From Armatimonadota bacterium (GTDB lineage Bacteria > Sysuimicrobiota > Sysuimicrobiia > Sysuimicrobiales > JACQTN01), in assembly GCA_016210785.1 (NCBI GenBank), contig JACQTN010000307.1, positions 1-7,926 of the forward strand: 7,926 nt of DNA. Reading direction: 5' to 3'. The notes beneath the pieces were generated by a model that did not search any database, had not been told where the DNA came from, and worked only from the letters and a program-made list of their open reading frames with translations. The translations under genes were made by a program, and so were the position numbers. Of this stretch, positions 1 to 7,043 are shown piece after piece. The first letter of the stretch is position 1; every line of letters starts with the position of its first letter.

Positions 1-1025
1 AGATAGAGCATCGAGGCTACAGCATCCACTCGCAACCCATCGGCGTGGTACCTCTCGAGCCAGAACATCGCGCTGCTCATCAGGAAGCTACGCACCTCGT
101 TGCGGTCGTAGTTAAAGATGAAGCTGTCCCAATCCGGATGAAGCCCTTTCCGCGGGTCATCATGCTCGTACAGGTGCGTGCCGTCGAAGAAGCCGAGGCC
201 GTGGGCGTCGGTGGGGAAGTGGGACGGGACCCAGTCCAGGATGATGCCGATGCCGCGCCGGTGCAGGGTGTCGATGAGGAACATGAAGTCCTGCGGCGTG
301 CCGTAGCGGGCCGTGGGTGCGAAGTAGCCGGTGGTCTGGTAGCCCCACGACCCGTAGAAGGGATGCTCCATCACCGGCAGGAGTTCCACGTGGGTGAAGC
401 CCATGTCTGCCGCGTAATCGGCCAGCAGCGGCGCCACCTCGCGGTAGGTGAGCGGCCGGTTGCCCTCCTCCGGGATGCGCCGCCACGATCCCAGGTGCAC
501 TTCGTAGATGGTCATCGGCGCGTCCAGCGCGTGGCGGGCGCGCCGCCCCGCCATCCACTCGCCGTCCTCCCACGGGTAGTCCAGCGTCCAGATGATGGAC
601 GCGGTGCGCGGGGACACTTCGTGGCGGAATCCAAACGGGTCGGCCTTGTCCACCCGGTAGTTGTGGAAGCGCGAGACCACGTGGTACTTGTAGGCGTGGC
701 CCCGGCCCGCGCCGGGGACGAAGCCCTCCCAGATCCCGGAGTGCTCCCTCGGCCGCAGCGGGTGGGCGTCGGGGTTCCAGCCGTTGAAGTCGCCGATCAC
801 CGAGACGCTGGCCGCATCGGGCGCCCACACCGCGAAGTATGTCCCCTCCGCGCCATCGCTGGTGAGCGGGTGTGCGCCCATCTTCTCGTAGAGGCGGAGA
901 TGGCTTCCCTCGTTGAAGAGATAGAGATCGTCGGCGGCGAGGAGCGTCACGTCATGGCGCACCGCAGGCGTGCGCCCCGACGCCTGCGCGCGTCCGCTGA
1001 TACTGTCCTGTGCACCCTCAGCCAT
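1..1025 (-). CDS. glgB: 1,4-alpha-glucan branching enzyme, N-terminal 341 residues (cut by left edge)
   Basis: GH13 branching enzyme of glycogen synthesis. In the cytoplasm it cleaves an alpha-1,4 glucan chain and reattaches the piece as an alpha-1,6 branch. I translated this frame by hand; it stays open to the left edge. Residues about 50-135 form a CBM48-type domain (GTYFAVWAPDA, GDFNGWNP). The GH13 barrel starts near 170 with the branching-enzyme signatures MTIYEVHLGSW, ELLPVMEHPFYGSWGYQTTG and region I DWVPSHF (264-270). Region II is RVDAV, with the predicted nucleophile Asp334. The acid/base Glu, the third Asp and the C-terminal beta domain lie off the window. Only about 45 residues precede CBM48, so the extra N1 domain of the E. 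coli type is absent. ATG at 1025 is the only credible start after an in-frame stop at 1101. It lies 75 bases downstream of malQ, suggesting co-transcription. The identification is firm. Confidence 0.96.
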   Translation of the reverse strand, partial: MAEGAQDSISGRAQASGRTPAVRHDVTLLAADDLYLFNEGSHLRLYEKMGAHPLTSDGAEGTYFAVWAPDAASVSVIGDFNGWNPDAHPLRPREHSGIWEGFVPGAGRGHAYKYHVVSRFHNYRVDKADPFGFRHEVSPRTASIIWTLDYPWEDGEWMAGRRARHALDAPMTIYEVHLGSWRRIPEEGNRPLTYREVAPLLADYAADMGFTHVELLPVMEHPFYGSWGYQTTGYFAPTARYGTPQDFMFLIDTLHRRGIGIILDWVPSHFPTDAHGLGFFDGTHLYEHDDPRKGLHPDWDSFIFNYDRNEVRSFLMSSAMFWLERYHADGLRVDAVASMLY

Positions 1026-1029
1026 TGAT

Positions 1030-1040
1030 CCCCCATTCCT
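1030..1040 (-). promoter_or_regulatory. Possible ribosome binding site for glgB
   Basis: On the minus strand AGGAATGGGGG precedes the glgB ATG. AGGAA ends 10 bases and GGGGG ends 4 bases before the start. AGGAA is the better Shine-Dalgarno match, and it supports the ATG at 1025 as the true start. The assignment rests on inspection only. Confidence 0.4.
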
Positions 1041-1100
1041 GCCGCAGCGCCACCGGTTCCCGCGCCGGCTCGGCCCCCGGTTCCGGCCGGCAGATGGTGA

Positions 1101-3281
1101 TCATCCGCCACCGTCCGCACGGTCGGGCCGCCGCAGACGCGCCATCTCCCGCAGCGTTTCCACCACTTCGGGCATGCGGCAAAACTCCTCGAACGCATAG
1201 CCTGCCTTACGCCGCCAGTTGGGGCGCTCCTGCCAGGTGCCGGGGACGTTCTGCGGACGGGGCTCGCCCCACAGGTCCTCCAGGTTCACCAGCACCAGGC
1301 CGGCCGGGCCCGCCGCCAGGTGCGCCAGGCAGGCGCGCAGCACGTCGAGGGACGGCACGCCGTGCAGTGCTGCGGCCGCGCCCTGCAGCCGCCCTTCCCG
1401 CGCCAGGAACTCCACTAGCGCCCGGCGCGTCGCCTCCCGGTGCTGCCTCACGCCGGCGGCGCCGGTCTCGTCCAGCAGCCCCAGGTCCAGCCGGTCGTCG
1501 ATGTCGAGACCGTCCCAGAAGCCGGCGAACGTGGCCGTGTCGTGGGTGTTGACGCTGGCCACGGCATCCTCCCGCACCGACCCCATCGCCTGGCCCGGTG
1601 CGGCGGGGAACTGGAACTGCGCCACGTACATCCCCGCCACGTTGTGCCGGACCATCGCTTCCCGCACCCCCGCCGGCACCGTGCCCAGATCTTCCCCGAC
1701 GATCCGGGCACGGTGCCGGTGCGACTCCAGGGTGATGACCGCGTACAGTTCCTCCGCTGGATACCGCACGTACACGCCCTCGCGCGCCTCCATCCCGTGG
1801 GGAATCCAGAACTGGCGGTGCAACCCCATCACGTGGTCAATGCGCAGGATGCCGGCGTGGGCAAGAATGTGGCGCACGCAGGCGCCGGGATACGCATACC
1901 CGTCGTCGCGGATCTTCTCTGGATGCAGGGGCAGGAATCCCCAGTTCTGCCCCTTCACGAAGAAGGCATCGGGCGGCGCGCCCCCCGAGACGCCGGAGGC
2001 AAAGAGCGGGCGCCGGCGCCATACATCGTAGCCGTCCGCGTGGACGCCCAGCGGCAGGTCGAAGTACAGTTGCACACCCTTCGCCCGTGCCGCCTCCGCC
2101 AGCGCGTGGATCTGCTGGTGGGCCAGCCACTGCACGTACGCGTGGTAGCGTGCCGCGGACTCGTCGTAGTCGCCGGGGTCGAGCACGCCGCCGCGCATCC
2201 GCTCCGGCCACGCCGGCCACGGCGCGGCCTGCCGCAGGCACGCGGCGCGGAAGCGGGCGTAGTCCTCCACCGGCGGATGCGACCGGATAAAGTCCTGGAA
2301 CTCGCGGCGGCGCAGGGAGTCCCCCGCGAACAGGCAGCGGGCCAGTTCCTCCAGCACGCCGCGCTGCGCCGCGGCGAGTCTCCCGTAGTCCACCAGCGGC
2401 CCGCCGCGCAGCGTCTCCATCTCCGCGCGCAGGTCCGCGGCGTCGAGCCGTGCCCGCGCAGCCGGGCACCGCTCCAGTTCCGGAATGCGCGTCAGGTCCA
2501 GGTACAGCTCGTTCCAGAAGATTCGGCTCGCCGGCACGTACGGGCTGGGCTCAAAGGGCGCATCGAGAAAGCAGGCCAGCAGCGGCAGAGTGCCGACCAC
2601 GCCGCCGCCGAACCCCGCGACCCAGTCCGCCAGCGCCTCCAGATCGGCCAGGTCGCCGCCTCCCCGGCTGCGCGCCGACCACAGGGCGTACAGCGGAAGG
2701 AAGACGCCCCAGTCCGGACGCGCCGGCGCGGGCGGCGCCCACGCCCGCGCCGGCGCGGAGATGACCAGCGTCTCAACGGTCTCCGGCCCCCGCGCCGTGC
2801 GCGTTTCCAGCCGCAGCCGGTGATAGCCCCAGGGGAACCCGCCGGGCAGCACCAGTCGCTTTCGCACATGGCGGACACCGTCCACCTCCGCCGCGCCCGC
2901 CGCCGGGATCCCTCTCAGGTCGACGTGCCAGCGCCGCACCTCGCCGGTCTCCAGTTCCAGCGCACAGCGCACGGCCGCGTCCGCCGACGCCGCGGGCAGG
3001 CGGAGGAGCAGGACCGCAGGGCCGCCCTCCCACGCCACGGCCACGCGCCCGGCGACGCGCGCCCACAGAGCACGCCGGCGGTGCAACAGCGCCGCCGGGA
3101 TATCGTCGGGCCGCTCCAGCGGCGCCCCCAGCGCCCGCAGCACCGCCATCAACGCGTCGGGAGACGCGTGCCGCAGGCGTCCGGTGGCATCGTAGTAGGA
3201 GACCTGCGCCCCGTGCAACCGGGCCAGGCGGCGGAGATCGCGGACCTGAGATGAGGACATCGAATCGGTAACGGTGCCCAC
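1101..3281 (-). CDS. malQ: 4-alpha-glucanotransferase (amylomaltase), GH77
   Basis: Cytoplasmic disproportionating enzyme that moves maltosyl or longer units between alpha-1,4 glucans and releases glucose, used in maltodextrin and glycogen turnover. At up to 726 residues it is the long, E. coli-like form: an extra N-terminal region (about 1-185, with ASPDALMAVLRALGAP near 39-54) precedes the GH77 barrel. Barrel motifs seen are SPYVPASRIFWNELYLDL (246-263), FDLPLGVHADGYDVW (407-421) and GQNWGFLPL (444-452). Others are LRIDHVMGL with nucleophile Asp482, VGEDLGTVP with acid/base Glu530, NTHD with Asp581, and the C-terminal QNVPGTWQERPNWRRK (677-692). All three catalytic carboxylates are intact. 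The GTG at 3281 begins 9 bases after the upstream gene stops. An ATG at 3260 (residue 8) is an equally possible start, and neither has a strong Shine-Dalgarno. glgB follows on the same strand. Confidence 0.96.
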   Translation of the reverse strand: MGTVTDSMSSSQVRDLRRLARLHGAQVSYYDATGRLRHASPDALMAVLRALGAPLERPDDIPAALLHRRRALWARVAGRVAVAWEGGPAVLLLRLPAASADAAVRCALELETGEVRRWHVDLRGIPAAGAAEVDGVRHVRKRLVLPGGFPWGYHRLRLETRTARGPETVETLVISAPARAWAPPAPARPDWGVFLPLYALWSARSRGGGDLADLEALADWVAGFGGGVVGTLPLLACFLDAPFEPSPYVPASRIFWNELYLDLTRIPELERCPAARARLDAADLRAEMETLRGGPLVDYGRLAAAQRGVLEELARCLFAGDSLRRREFQDFIRSHPPVEDYARFRAACLRQAAPWPAWPERMRGGVLDPGDYDESAARYHAYVQWLAHQQIHALAEAARAKGVQLYFDLPLGVHADGYDVWRRRPLFASGVSGGAPPDAFFVKGQNWGFLPLHPEKIRDDGYAYPGACVRHILAHAGILRIDHVMGLHRQFWIPHGMEAREGVYVRYPAEELYAVITLESHRHRARIVGEDLGTVPAGVREAMVRHNVAGMYVAQFQFPAAPGQAMGSVREDAVASVNTHDTATFAGFWDGLDIDDRLDLGLLDETGAAGVRQHREATRRALVEFLAREGRLQGAAAALHGVPSLDVLRACLAHLAAGPAGLVLVNLEDLWGEPRPQNVPGTWQERPNWRRKAGYAFEEFCRMPEVVETLREMARLRRPDRADGGG

Positions 3282-3290
3282 GGACGCGGG

Positions 3291-4697
3291 CTAGCGCCTC
3301 ACCGCGTAGCCGCTCAGGACGTACCACGACGAAGCGGCCCTGCCGCCCGGGAGCTGCTCTTTGAAGCTCCCCCGTACCCAGAACCTGACCGCAGGCGAGA
3401 AGTACTCCTCGACCTCCACGCGGTGCTGGGAGACCGTGGCGTTCTCCACCTTCGAGATCACCGGCACCACGGGGATCTCGCCGACCGGGCCGGGGAGGCG
3501 CAGCAAGGCGGGACTGCCGATCTCCACGACGATGTGGAAGATGGTCCCCCACATCTCGCTGGACCCGCGCGGCAGGAACCGGAAGGTGCCGCGCTGGCTA
3601 TGCTGCGCGCCGGGCGTCATGGGCCACCGGAAGCGGTTGGCGTCGAAAGACTGGAGCAGTTCGCCGCCCTCCGAAAAGACCGCCAGGCGCTCCAGGTGAA
3701 GGCTGTACACGATGGTGGTGCTGTAGCGCCGCGACCGCACCCGGTTGCGCTCGTTGGTGGTGGTGTGCTGCGCGGTGAAGAAGTAGGACCGCTGTGCCTG
3801 GTACGTTCCGATCCGCGACAGCGTCAGCACCGACTCGCCTTCACACTCGCACGGCTCGGAGATGAAGGGCAGCACCGGCACCTCGTCGGTGCTGCTCCAC
3901 CGGAACGTGAAGGAGTCTCCCACCGCCAGCACGGGCTGCTCCAGGCGGGCGCCGGGAGAGAGGACCGGCGGCTGCCTCGGCCCCGGTGGGGTGGCCGGGG
4001 AGGGCCGCGGGGCGGTCGGAGAGGACGGCACCGCGGCCGGCGCCAGCTGAAGCGGCGCGGATGGCGGCGCCTGCGGTCCGGCCTGGGACGGCGGCGATGC
4101 CGGCGATGCGGGCTGCTCCGCCTGCTGCGAAGGCTCACCGCCCCGCACCCGATCGGAGAGACTCACCCGGGGGTGCGGTGCCGGGGGGGAGGGCTGTGCC
4201 GGTTGCGCGCGCGGCGCCGGCTCTGGCGGAGCGGGTGGCGGCGCCGGCGCCTGTGATCCCTGCGGCGGCGCCGTGGGCCGCTGCTGCGCCGTCCCCGCGC
4301 AGATCGTCAGGTTCCGCGAGCGCGCCATCACGAGGCCGTCGGCCGCCATGGCGTGGTAGCGCGTCCCGGGCGGCAGCAGCGGGAGCGCCCGCGTCAGCGT
4401 CGCCAGCGCCTGCTGGTAGTCGCACGAAGAGAGCAACGCGTACCCGAGCCACACCATGATATAGGGATCGTTGGGACGGAAGCGCAGCGCGGCGGCAAAC
4501 CTCTCCGCCGCCTGCGCGAACTGCTGCCCGGTGTACAACGCCTCGCCCTCGCGGAAGAGATCGTCCGCGGACTGCGCCAGCGCACCGCCGGGAACGCTCG
4601 CCAGGGCCAGCGTGAGCGCGGCCAGGACCGGCGCGAGCATGAAGCCTGCCCGGAGGCCGCCGCGCGCCCGAGATGGCGGAGGACCGCCGCTGCTCAC
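3291..4697 (-). CDS. Predicted exported TPR protein with proline-rich linker and unrecognised C-terminal domain
   Basis: Function unknown. Residues 1-41 look like a Sec signal peptide: basic region (Arg10, Arg12, Arg16), hydrophobic core MLAPVLAALTLALAS, then GALA before QS. Residues 43-125 are helical with TPR-like character (LFREGEALYTGQQFAQAAERF, then WLGYALLSSCDYQQALATL), perhaps two repeats plus a helix. Residues 138-245 are almost wholly Pro/Ala/Ser/Gln, probably an extended linker. Residues 246-468 are rich in predicted beta strands (GDSFTFRWSST, TIVYSLHLERLAVFSE, IFHIVVEIGSP, YFSPAVRFWVRGSF) and include an acidic CxC motif, EPCECEGE, at Cys283/Cys285. I cannot assign this domain to a family. 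GTG at 4697 is the earliest start after an in-frame TGA at 4701-4703. ATG at 4640 would drop the basic end of the signal peptide, so GTG is preferred. The gene ends 9 bases before malQ, which suggests a shared transcript but not a shared function. Confidence 0.85.
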   Translation of the reverse strand: MSSGGPPPSRARGGLRAGFMLAPVLAALTLALASVPGGALAQSADDLFREGEALYTGQQFAQAAERFAAALRFRPNDPYIMVWLGYALLSSCDYQQALATLTRALPLLPPGTRYHAMAADGLVMARSRNLTICAGTAQQRPTAPPQGSQAPAPPPAPPEPAPRAQPAQPSPPAPHPRVSLSDRVRGGEPSQQAEQPASPASPPSQAGPQAPPSAPLQLAPAAVPSSPTAPRPSPATPPGPRQPPVLSPGARLEQPVLAVGDSFTFRWSSTDEVPVLPFISEPCECEGESVLTLSRIGTYQAQRSYFFTAQHTTTNERNRVRSRRYSTTIVYSLHLERLAVFSEGGELLQSFDANRFRWPMTPGAQHSQRGTFRFLPRGSSEMWGTIFHIVVEIGSPALLRLPGPVGEIPVVPVISKVENATVSQHRVEVEEYFSPAVRFWVRGSFKEQLPGGRAASSWYVLSGYAVRR

Positions 4698-4898
4698 GCG
4701 TCACCCATCGGCGCCAAGGCGCAGCCGCGTGTCCTGCGCTGCCAGCCCCACTTCTGAAACGCGGTGCGCTGCCCGGTCATCGCGCCTGCCATCCTTGCCG
4801 CCCGCGCCTCGGGCTATCTTCCCTACCTACACCTTCCGCCATCTCGAGGGTTGACTGGCGTCATCGTGCCGGCATCCGCGCCGCGTCGACCGCCGGGG
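4698..4898. other. 201-base intergenic gap between the isomerase gene and the TPR-protein gene
   Basis: This is the longest non-coding stretch in the window and the best place for a promoter serving the TPR protein, malQ and glgB. I find no convincing -35/-10 pair on the minus strand and no stem-loop followed by a T-run that would end the upstream unit. It contains a 28-codon ORF (4780-4694) that overlaps the next gene by four bases. On the plus strand it has isolated promoter-like hexamers, TTGACT at 4851 and TATCTT at 4815, without properly spaced partners. Confidence 0.5.
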
Positions 4899-5672
4899 TT
4901 ACGGCCGCAAGACTTCCGCGCTGCGCCGGAGCGCTTCTGAGGACGACTGCGAGGGCCAGCACTCGAGCCCGATCGCTCCACGGTAGCCGTCCCCGCGCAG
5001 GAACCGCAGCACCTCCGGCCACGCGATGGCGCCGGTGCCCGGCTCCCTCCGCCCCGGCACGTCAGCGACGTGGACGTGGACGGTCTTCCCCACCACCGCG
5101 GGAAGCCGCTCCAGAAGGTCCTCGTGCATCACCCGCATGTGGTAGACGTCCAGCAGCAGGCGCACGGCGGGATGGCCAACCTCGTCGATCAACCGCACCG
5201 CGCCGGGCAGGGTGTCGAGAAAGTAGCCGGGGTGGTCCACCGCCGAGTTCAGCGGCTCCACCGCCAGCGTGACGCCCGACGCCGCGGCCAGCGCCCCCGC
5301 CCGACGCAGCCCGGCCACCGCCGCGGTCCACTGCTCGGCGCGGCTGCGTCCCGCCACGGCATACCCCACGTGGGCGACGAGCAGACGGACGCCGAGGCGG
5401 CGCGCCACCTGGAGGGAGCGCGCGAAATGGTCGAGGGCGCGCCCGTGGGCGTCCGCATCCACCAGCGGCTCGTCGAAGGTGTTGCCGCTGAAGATCACGG
5501 CCTCCAGGCCGAGGTCGCCCGCCCGGCGCGCGAGCGCGTCCACGTCCCGAGGGCGCCAGTCCCAGAACTCGAACCGGCGCAGCCCCAGCGCCGCGATCCA
5601 GGCCAGCGCTTCGAGCGGGCCCGCGTCCCCGAACACCGCGTCCAGACACACGCACAGCGCCCCGGTAACCAT
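4899..5672 (-). CDS. hyi: Hydroxypyruvate isomerase-like TIM-barrel protein
   Basis: Probable cytoplasmic sugar/keto-acid isomerase of the xylose-isomerase-like TIM-barrel superfamily. Hyi interconverts hydroxypyruvate and tartronate semialdehyde in glyoxylate and glycerate metabolism. The length (257-258 residues) matches E. coli Hyi. Counting from a GTG at 5675, visible motifs are VEPLN with Glu140, PGYFLDT (149-155), LIDEVG (162-167), LLLDVYHMRVMHEDL with Asp176 and His179, HVADVPGRREPGTGAI with His202 and Glu211, and GLECWP with Glu238. Glu140 and Glu238 fit the paired acid/base and metal-binding glutamates of the family. The EPGTG loop and DVYHM motif are especially Hyi-like. Related inosose or ketose epimerases share the fold, so the exact substrate is inferred. 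GTG at 5675 and ATG at 5672 are adjacent; I chose the ATG, and an AGG lies just upstream. The gene is 120 bases downstream of the E2 gene on the same strand. Confidence 0.85.
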   Translation of the reverse strand: MVTGALCVCLDAVFGDAGPLEALAWIAALGLRRFEFWDWRPRDVDALARRAGDLGLEAVIFSGNTFDEPLVDADAHGRALDHFARSLQVARRLGVRLLVAHVGYAVAGRSRAEQWTAAVAGLRRAGALAAASGVTLAVEPLNSAVDHPGYFLDTLPGAVRLIDEVGHPAVRLLLDVYHMRVMHEDLLERLPAVVGKTVHVHVADVPGRREPGTGAIAWPEVLRFLRGDGYRGAIGLECWPSQSSSEALRRSAEVLRP

Positions 5673-5675
5673 CAC

Positions 5676-5795
5676 GCCTGGTTGCTTCGCGGCGCACGCG
5701 TGTCGCGCCTGCCGGCGGCGCCAGGGTGGGGCGTTCCTCCCTGCCAGGATCGCACCGTGCCACCGCGGGGCCCGGCGCGCGGAGCGGGCGACCGC
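5676..5795. other. 120-base spacer between the E2 gene and the isomerase gene
   Basis: No ORF of interest, no T-run after a stem-loop and no recognisable promoter are visible. The spacer is too long for tight coupling and too short to prove a separate promoter, so whether the isomerase is co-transcribed with the dehydrogenase genes stays open. Confidence 0.4.
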
Positions 5796-7043
5796 CTACG
5801 CGGGCATCGCCTCCAGCGCCCGGCACACGTCGCCGAGGAAGCGCGCGCCCGCGGCGCCGTCGGCGATGCGGTGATCCACCGCCAGCGTCAGCGTGCACAC
5901 CGGGCGCACGCCCAGCGCCTGCCCCACCACCCACGGCCGCGGGCGGACGGCGCCCGCCGCCAGCAGGGCAGACTGGGGCGGGTTGATCAGCGCTGTGAAC
6001 GCGTCGACGCCGAACATGCCCAGGTTGGAAATCGTGAAGGTGCCGCCCGTCACGTCGTCCAGAGCGAGCCGGCCCTGGCGGGCGCGATGGACCATGTCCT
6101 CGATCTCCTGGTGAAGGCGCGCCAGATCCTTCGCGTCGGCGTCCCGCACGACGGGTACGATCAGCCCCTCGCCGGTGTCCACCGCCACGCCCACGTGTGC
6201 GCCCTCATGCACCACCACCGCGTCGCCCTCCAGCGAGGCCCGCATGAGCGGGTGCGTCCGCAGGGCGCGCGCCGCGGCCCACATCACCACCGCCGTATAG
6301 GATGCGGCGCCCCGCGCCGCCCCGGCCGCGGACATGTCCACGTCGCGCATCAGGTAAATGTGTGGGATGTCGCGGGCGCTTCGCGACATGCGCTCGGCGA
6401 TGACGCGCCGGCGGTGCGACAGCGGCATACGGGAGGACGCGGGCGAGCCGGCAGGTGCGGAGAGTGAAGGCGCCGCGGGTGTCACGGGAAGTGCGGCAGG
6501 TGAGGGTACAGCGCCGCCCGCCAGCGCCGCGCGCACGTCGGCCTCCGTGATGCGGCCGCCGGGGCCGGTGCCCGTGACGGCGGACAGGTCGAGCCTCGCC
6601 TCTTTGGCCAGACGCCGGGCCACGGGCGTGGCGGCGGTGGTGGAGGGCGCGTCCTCCCGCGCCGCGGCACCGGCGGCACCACGCGGCACCCCCGGTCCGG
6701 TCGCCGCCTCACCGGTTCCCCCGGGTGGTGACGCCGGAACCGGCGGTGGTGACGCGGGGAGGACCGACCGCGTGTCCGGCACCTCTTCACCGGGGCCGGT
6801 GATGTAGGCAATCACGTGTGTGACCGACACCGTATCCCCCGGCTGCGCGCGGACGCCGCGCAGGATCCCTGAAGCCGGCGCCTCCACCTCCATGTTCACC
6901 TTGTCGGTGGCGACCTCCGCGATCGGCTCTCCCTTCTCTACCATCTCGCCTTCCGCGCGGAGCCAGCGCACGATGGTGCCTTCTTCCATCGTCATGCCGA
7001 ACCTGGGAAGGATGACGGGGATGAACGGCGTCCGTGCGCTCAC
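5796..7043 (-). CDS. Dihydrolipoamide acyltransferase (E2) of a 2-oxoacid dehydrogenase complex
   Basis: Core subunit that carries acyl groups from E1 on a swinging lipoyl arm and transfers them to CoA, in the cytoplasm. One N-terminal lipoyl domain (about 6-83) has the modification motif [17 protein letters not shown], with predicted lipoyl-Lys48. A Pro/Ala/Gly-rich linker (about 85-137) follows. The peripheral subunit-binding domain spans about 138-175 ([19 protein letters not shown], then [17 protein letters not shown]). After a second linker, the catalytic core (about 205-415) has [49 protein letters not shown] and the active-site motif DHRIADG, with His391 and Asp395. The core looks about ten residues shorter than usual between VDM (235-237) and SYTA (248-251). 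The GTG start at 7043 overlaps the E1 beta stop in GTGA, indicating translational coupling. Substrate type (pyruvate, branched-chain or acetoin) cannot be settled from E2 motifs alone, so I give no symbol. Confidence 0.95.
   Translation of the reverse strand: MSARTPFIPVILPRFGMTMEEGTIVRWLRAEGEMVEKGEPIAEVATDKVNMEVEAPASGILRGVRAQPGDTVSVTHVIAYITGPGEEVPDTRSVLPASPPPVPASPPGGTGEAATGPGVPRGAAGAAAREDAPSTTAATPVARRLAKEARLDLSAVTGTGPGGRITEADVRAALAGGAVPSPAALPVTPAAPSLSAPAGSPASSRMPLSHRRRVIAERMSRSARDIPHIYLMRDVDMSAAGAARGAASYTAVVMWAAARALRTHPLMRASLEGDAVVVHEGAHVGVAVDTGEGLIVPVVRDADAKDLARLHQEIEDMVHRARQGRLALDDVTGGTFTISNLGMFGVDAFTALINPPQSALLAAGAVRPRPWVVGQALGVRPVCTLTLAVDHRIADGAAGARFLGDVCRALEAMPA
6724..6755. repeat. Short direct repeat inside the E2 linker
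   Basis: The 11-mer GGTGGTGACGC occurs at 6724-6734 and again at 6745-6755, a period of 21 bases or seven codons. On the coding strand it encodes the near-repeat [14 protein letters not shown] in the first flexible linker of E2. It probably reflects slippage or duplication in a low-complexity linker, with no regulatory meaning seen. Confidence 0.5.

Noticed and set aside
45..1028. Plus-strand open frame of 327 codons opposite glgB
   Set aside because: The minus strand here encodes clear branching-enzyme motifs throughout. The plus-strand frame has none.
1440..3254. Plus-strand open frame of 604 codons opposite malQ
   Set aside because: It lies wholly antisense to a gene with intact catalytic motifs. 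Its translation is low-complexity Arg/Ala/Gly/Pro/His without recognisable domains, as expected from codon-biased GC-rich DNA.
4795..4820. Plus-strand promoter-like pair TTGCCG and TATCTT
   Set aside because: The spacer is 14 bases, too short for a standard sigma-70-type promoter, and no plus-strand gene follows. An antisense transcript into the isomerase gene cannot be excluded but has no support.
4777..4842. Second small minus-strand frame (ATG at 4842, 21 codons) in the intergenic gap
   Set aside because: It is very short, has no overlap or clear spacing to a gene, and its Arg/Gly-rich product looks random.
4851..4856. Isolated TTGACT hexamer resembling a -35 element on the plus strand
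   Set aside because: No -10-like hexamer lies about 17 bases downstream, and no plus-strand gene is present.
5676..5795. GC-rich inverted segments in the spacer downstream of E2 as a possible terminator
   Set aside because: Short GC-rich complementarity is expected at this base composition, and no T-run follows on the minus strand.
5070..6467. Plus-strand open frame of 465 codons opposite the E2 and isomerase genes
   Set aside because: It crosses two well-supported minus-strand genes and the spacer between them, and its product is Arg/His/Ala-rich with no motif. It is a GC-rich shadow frame.
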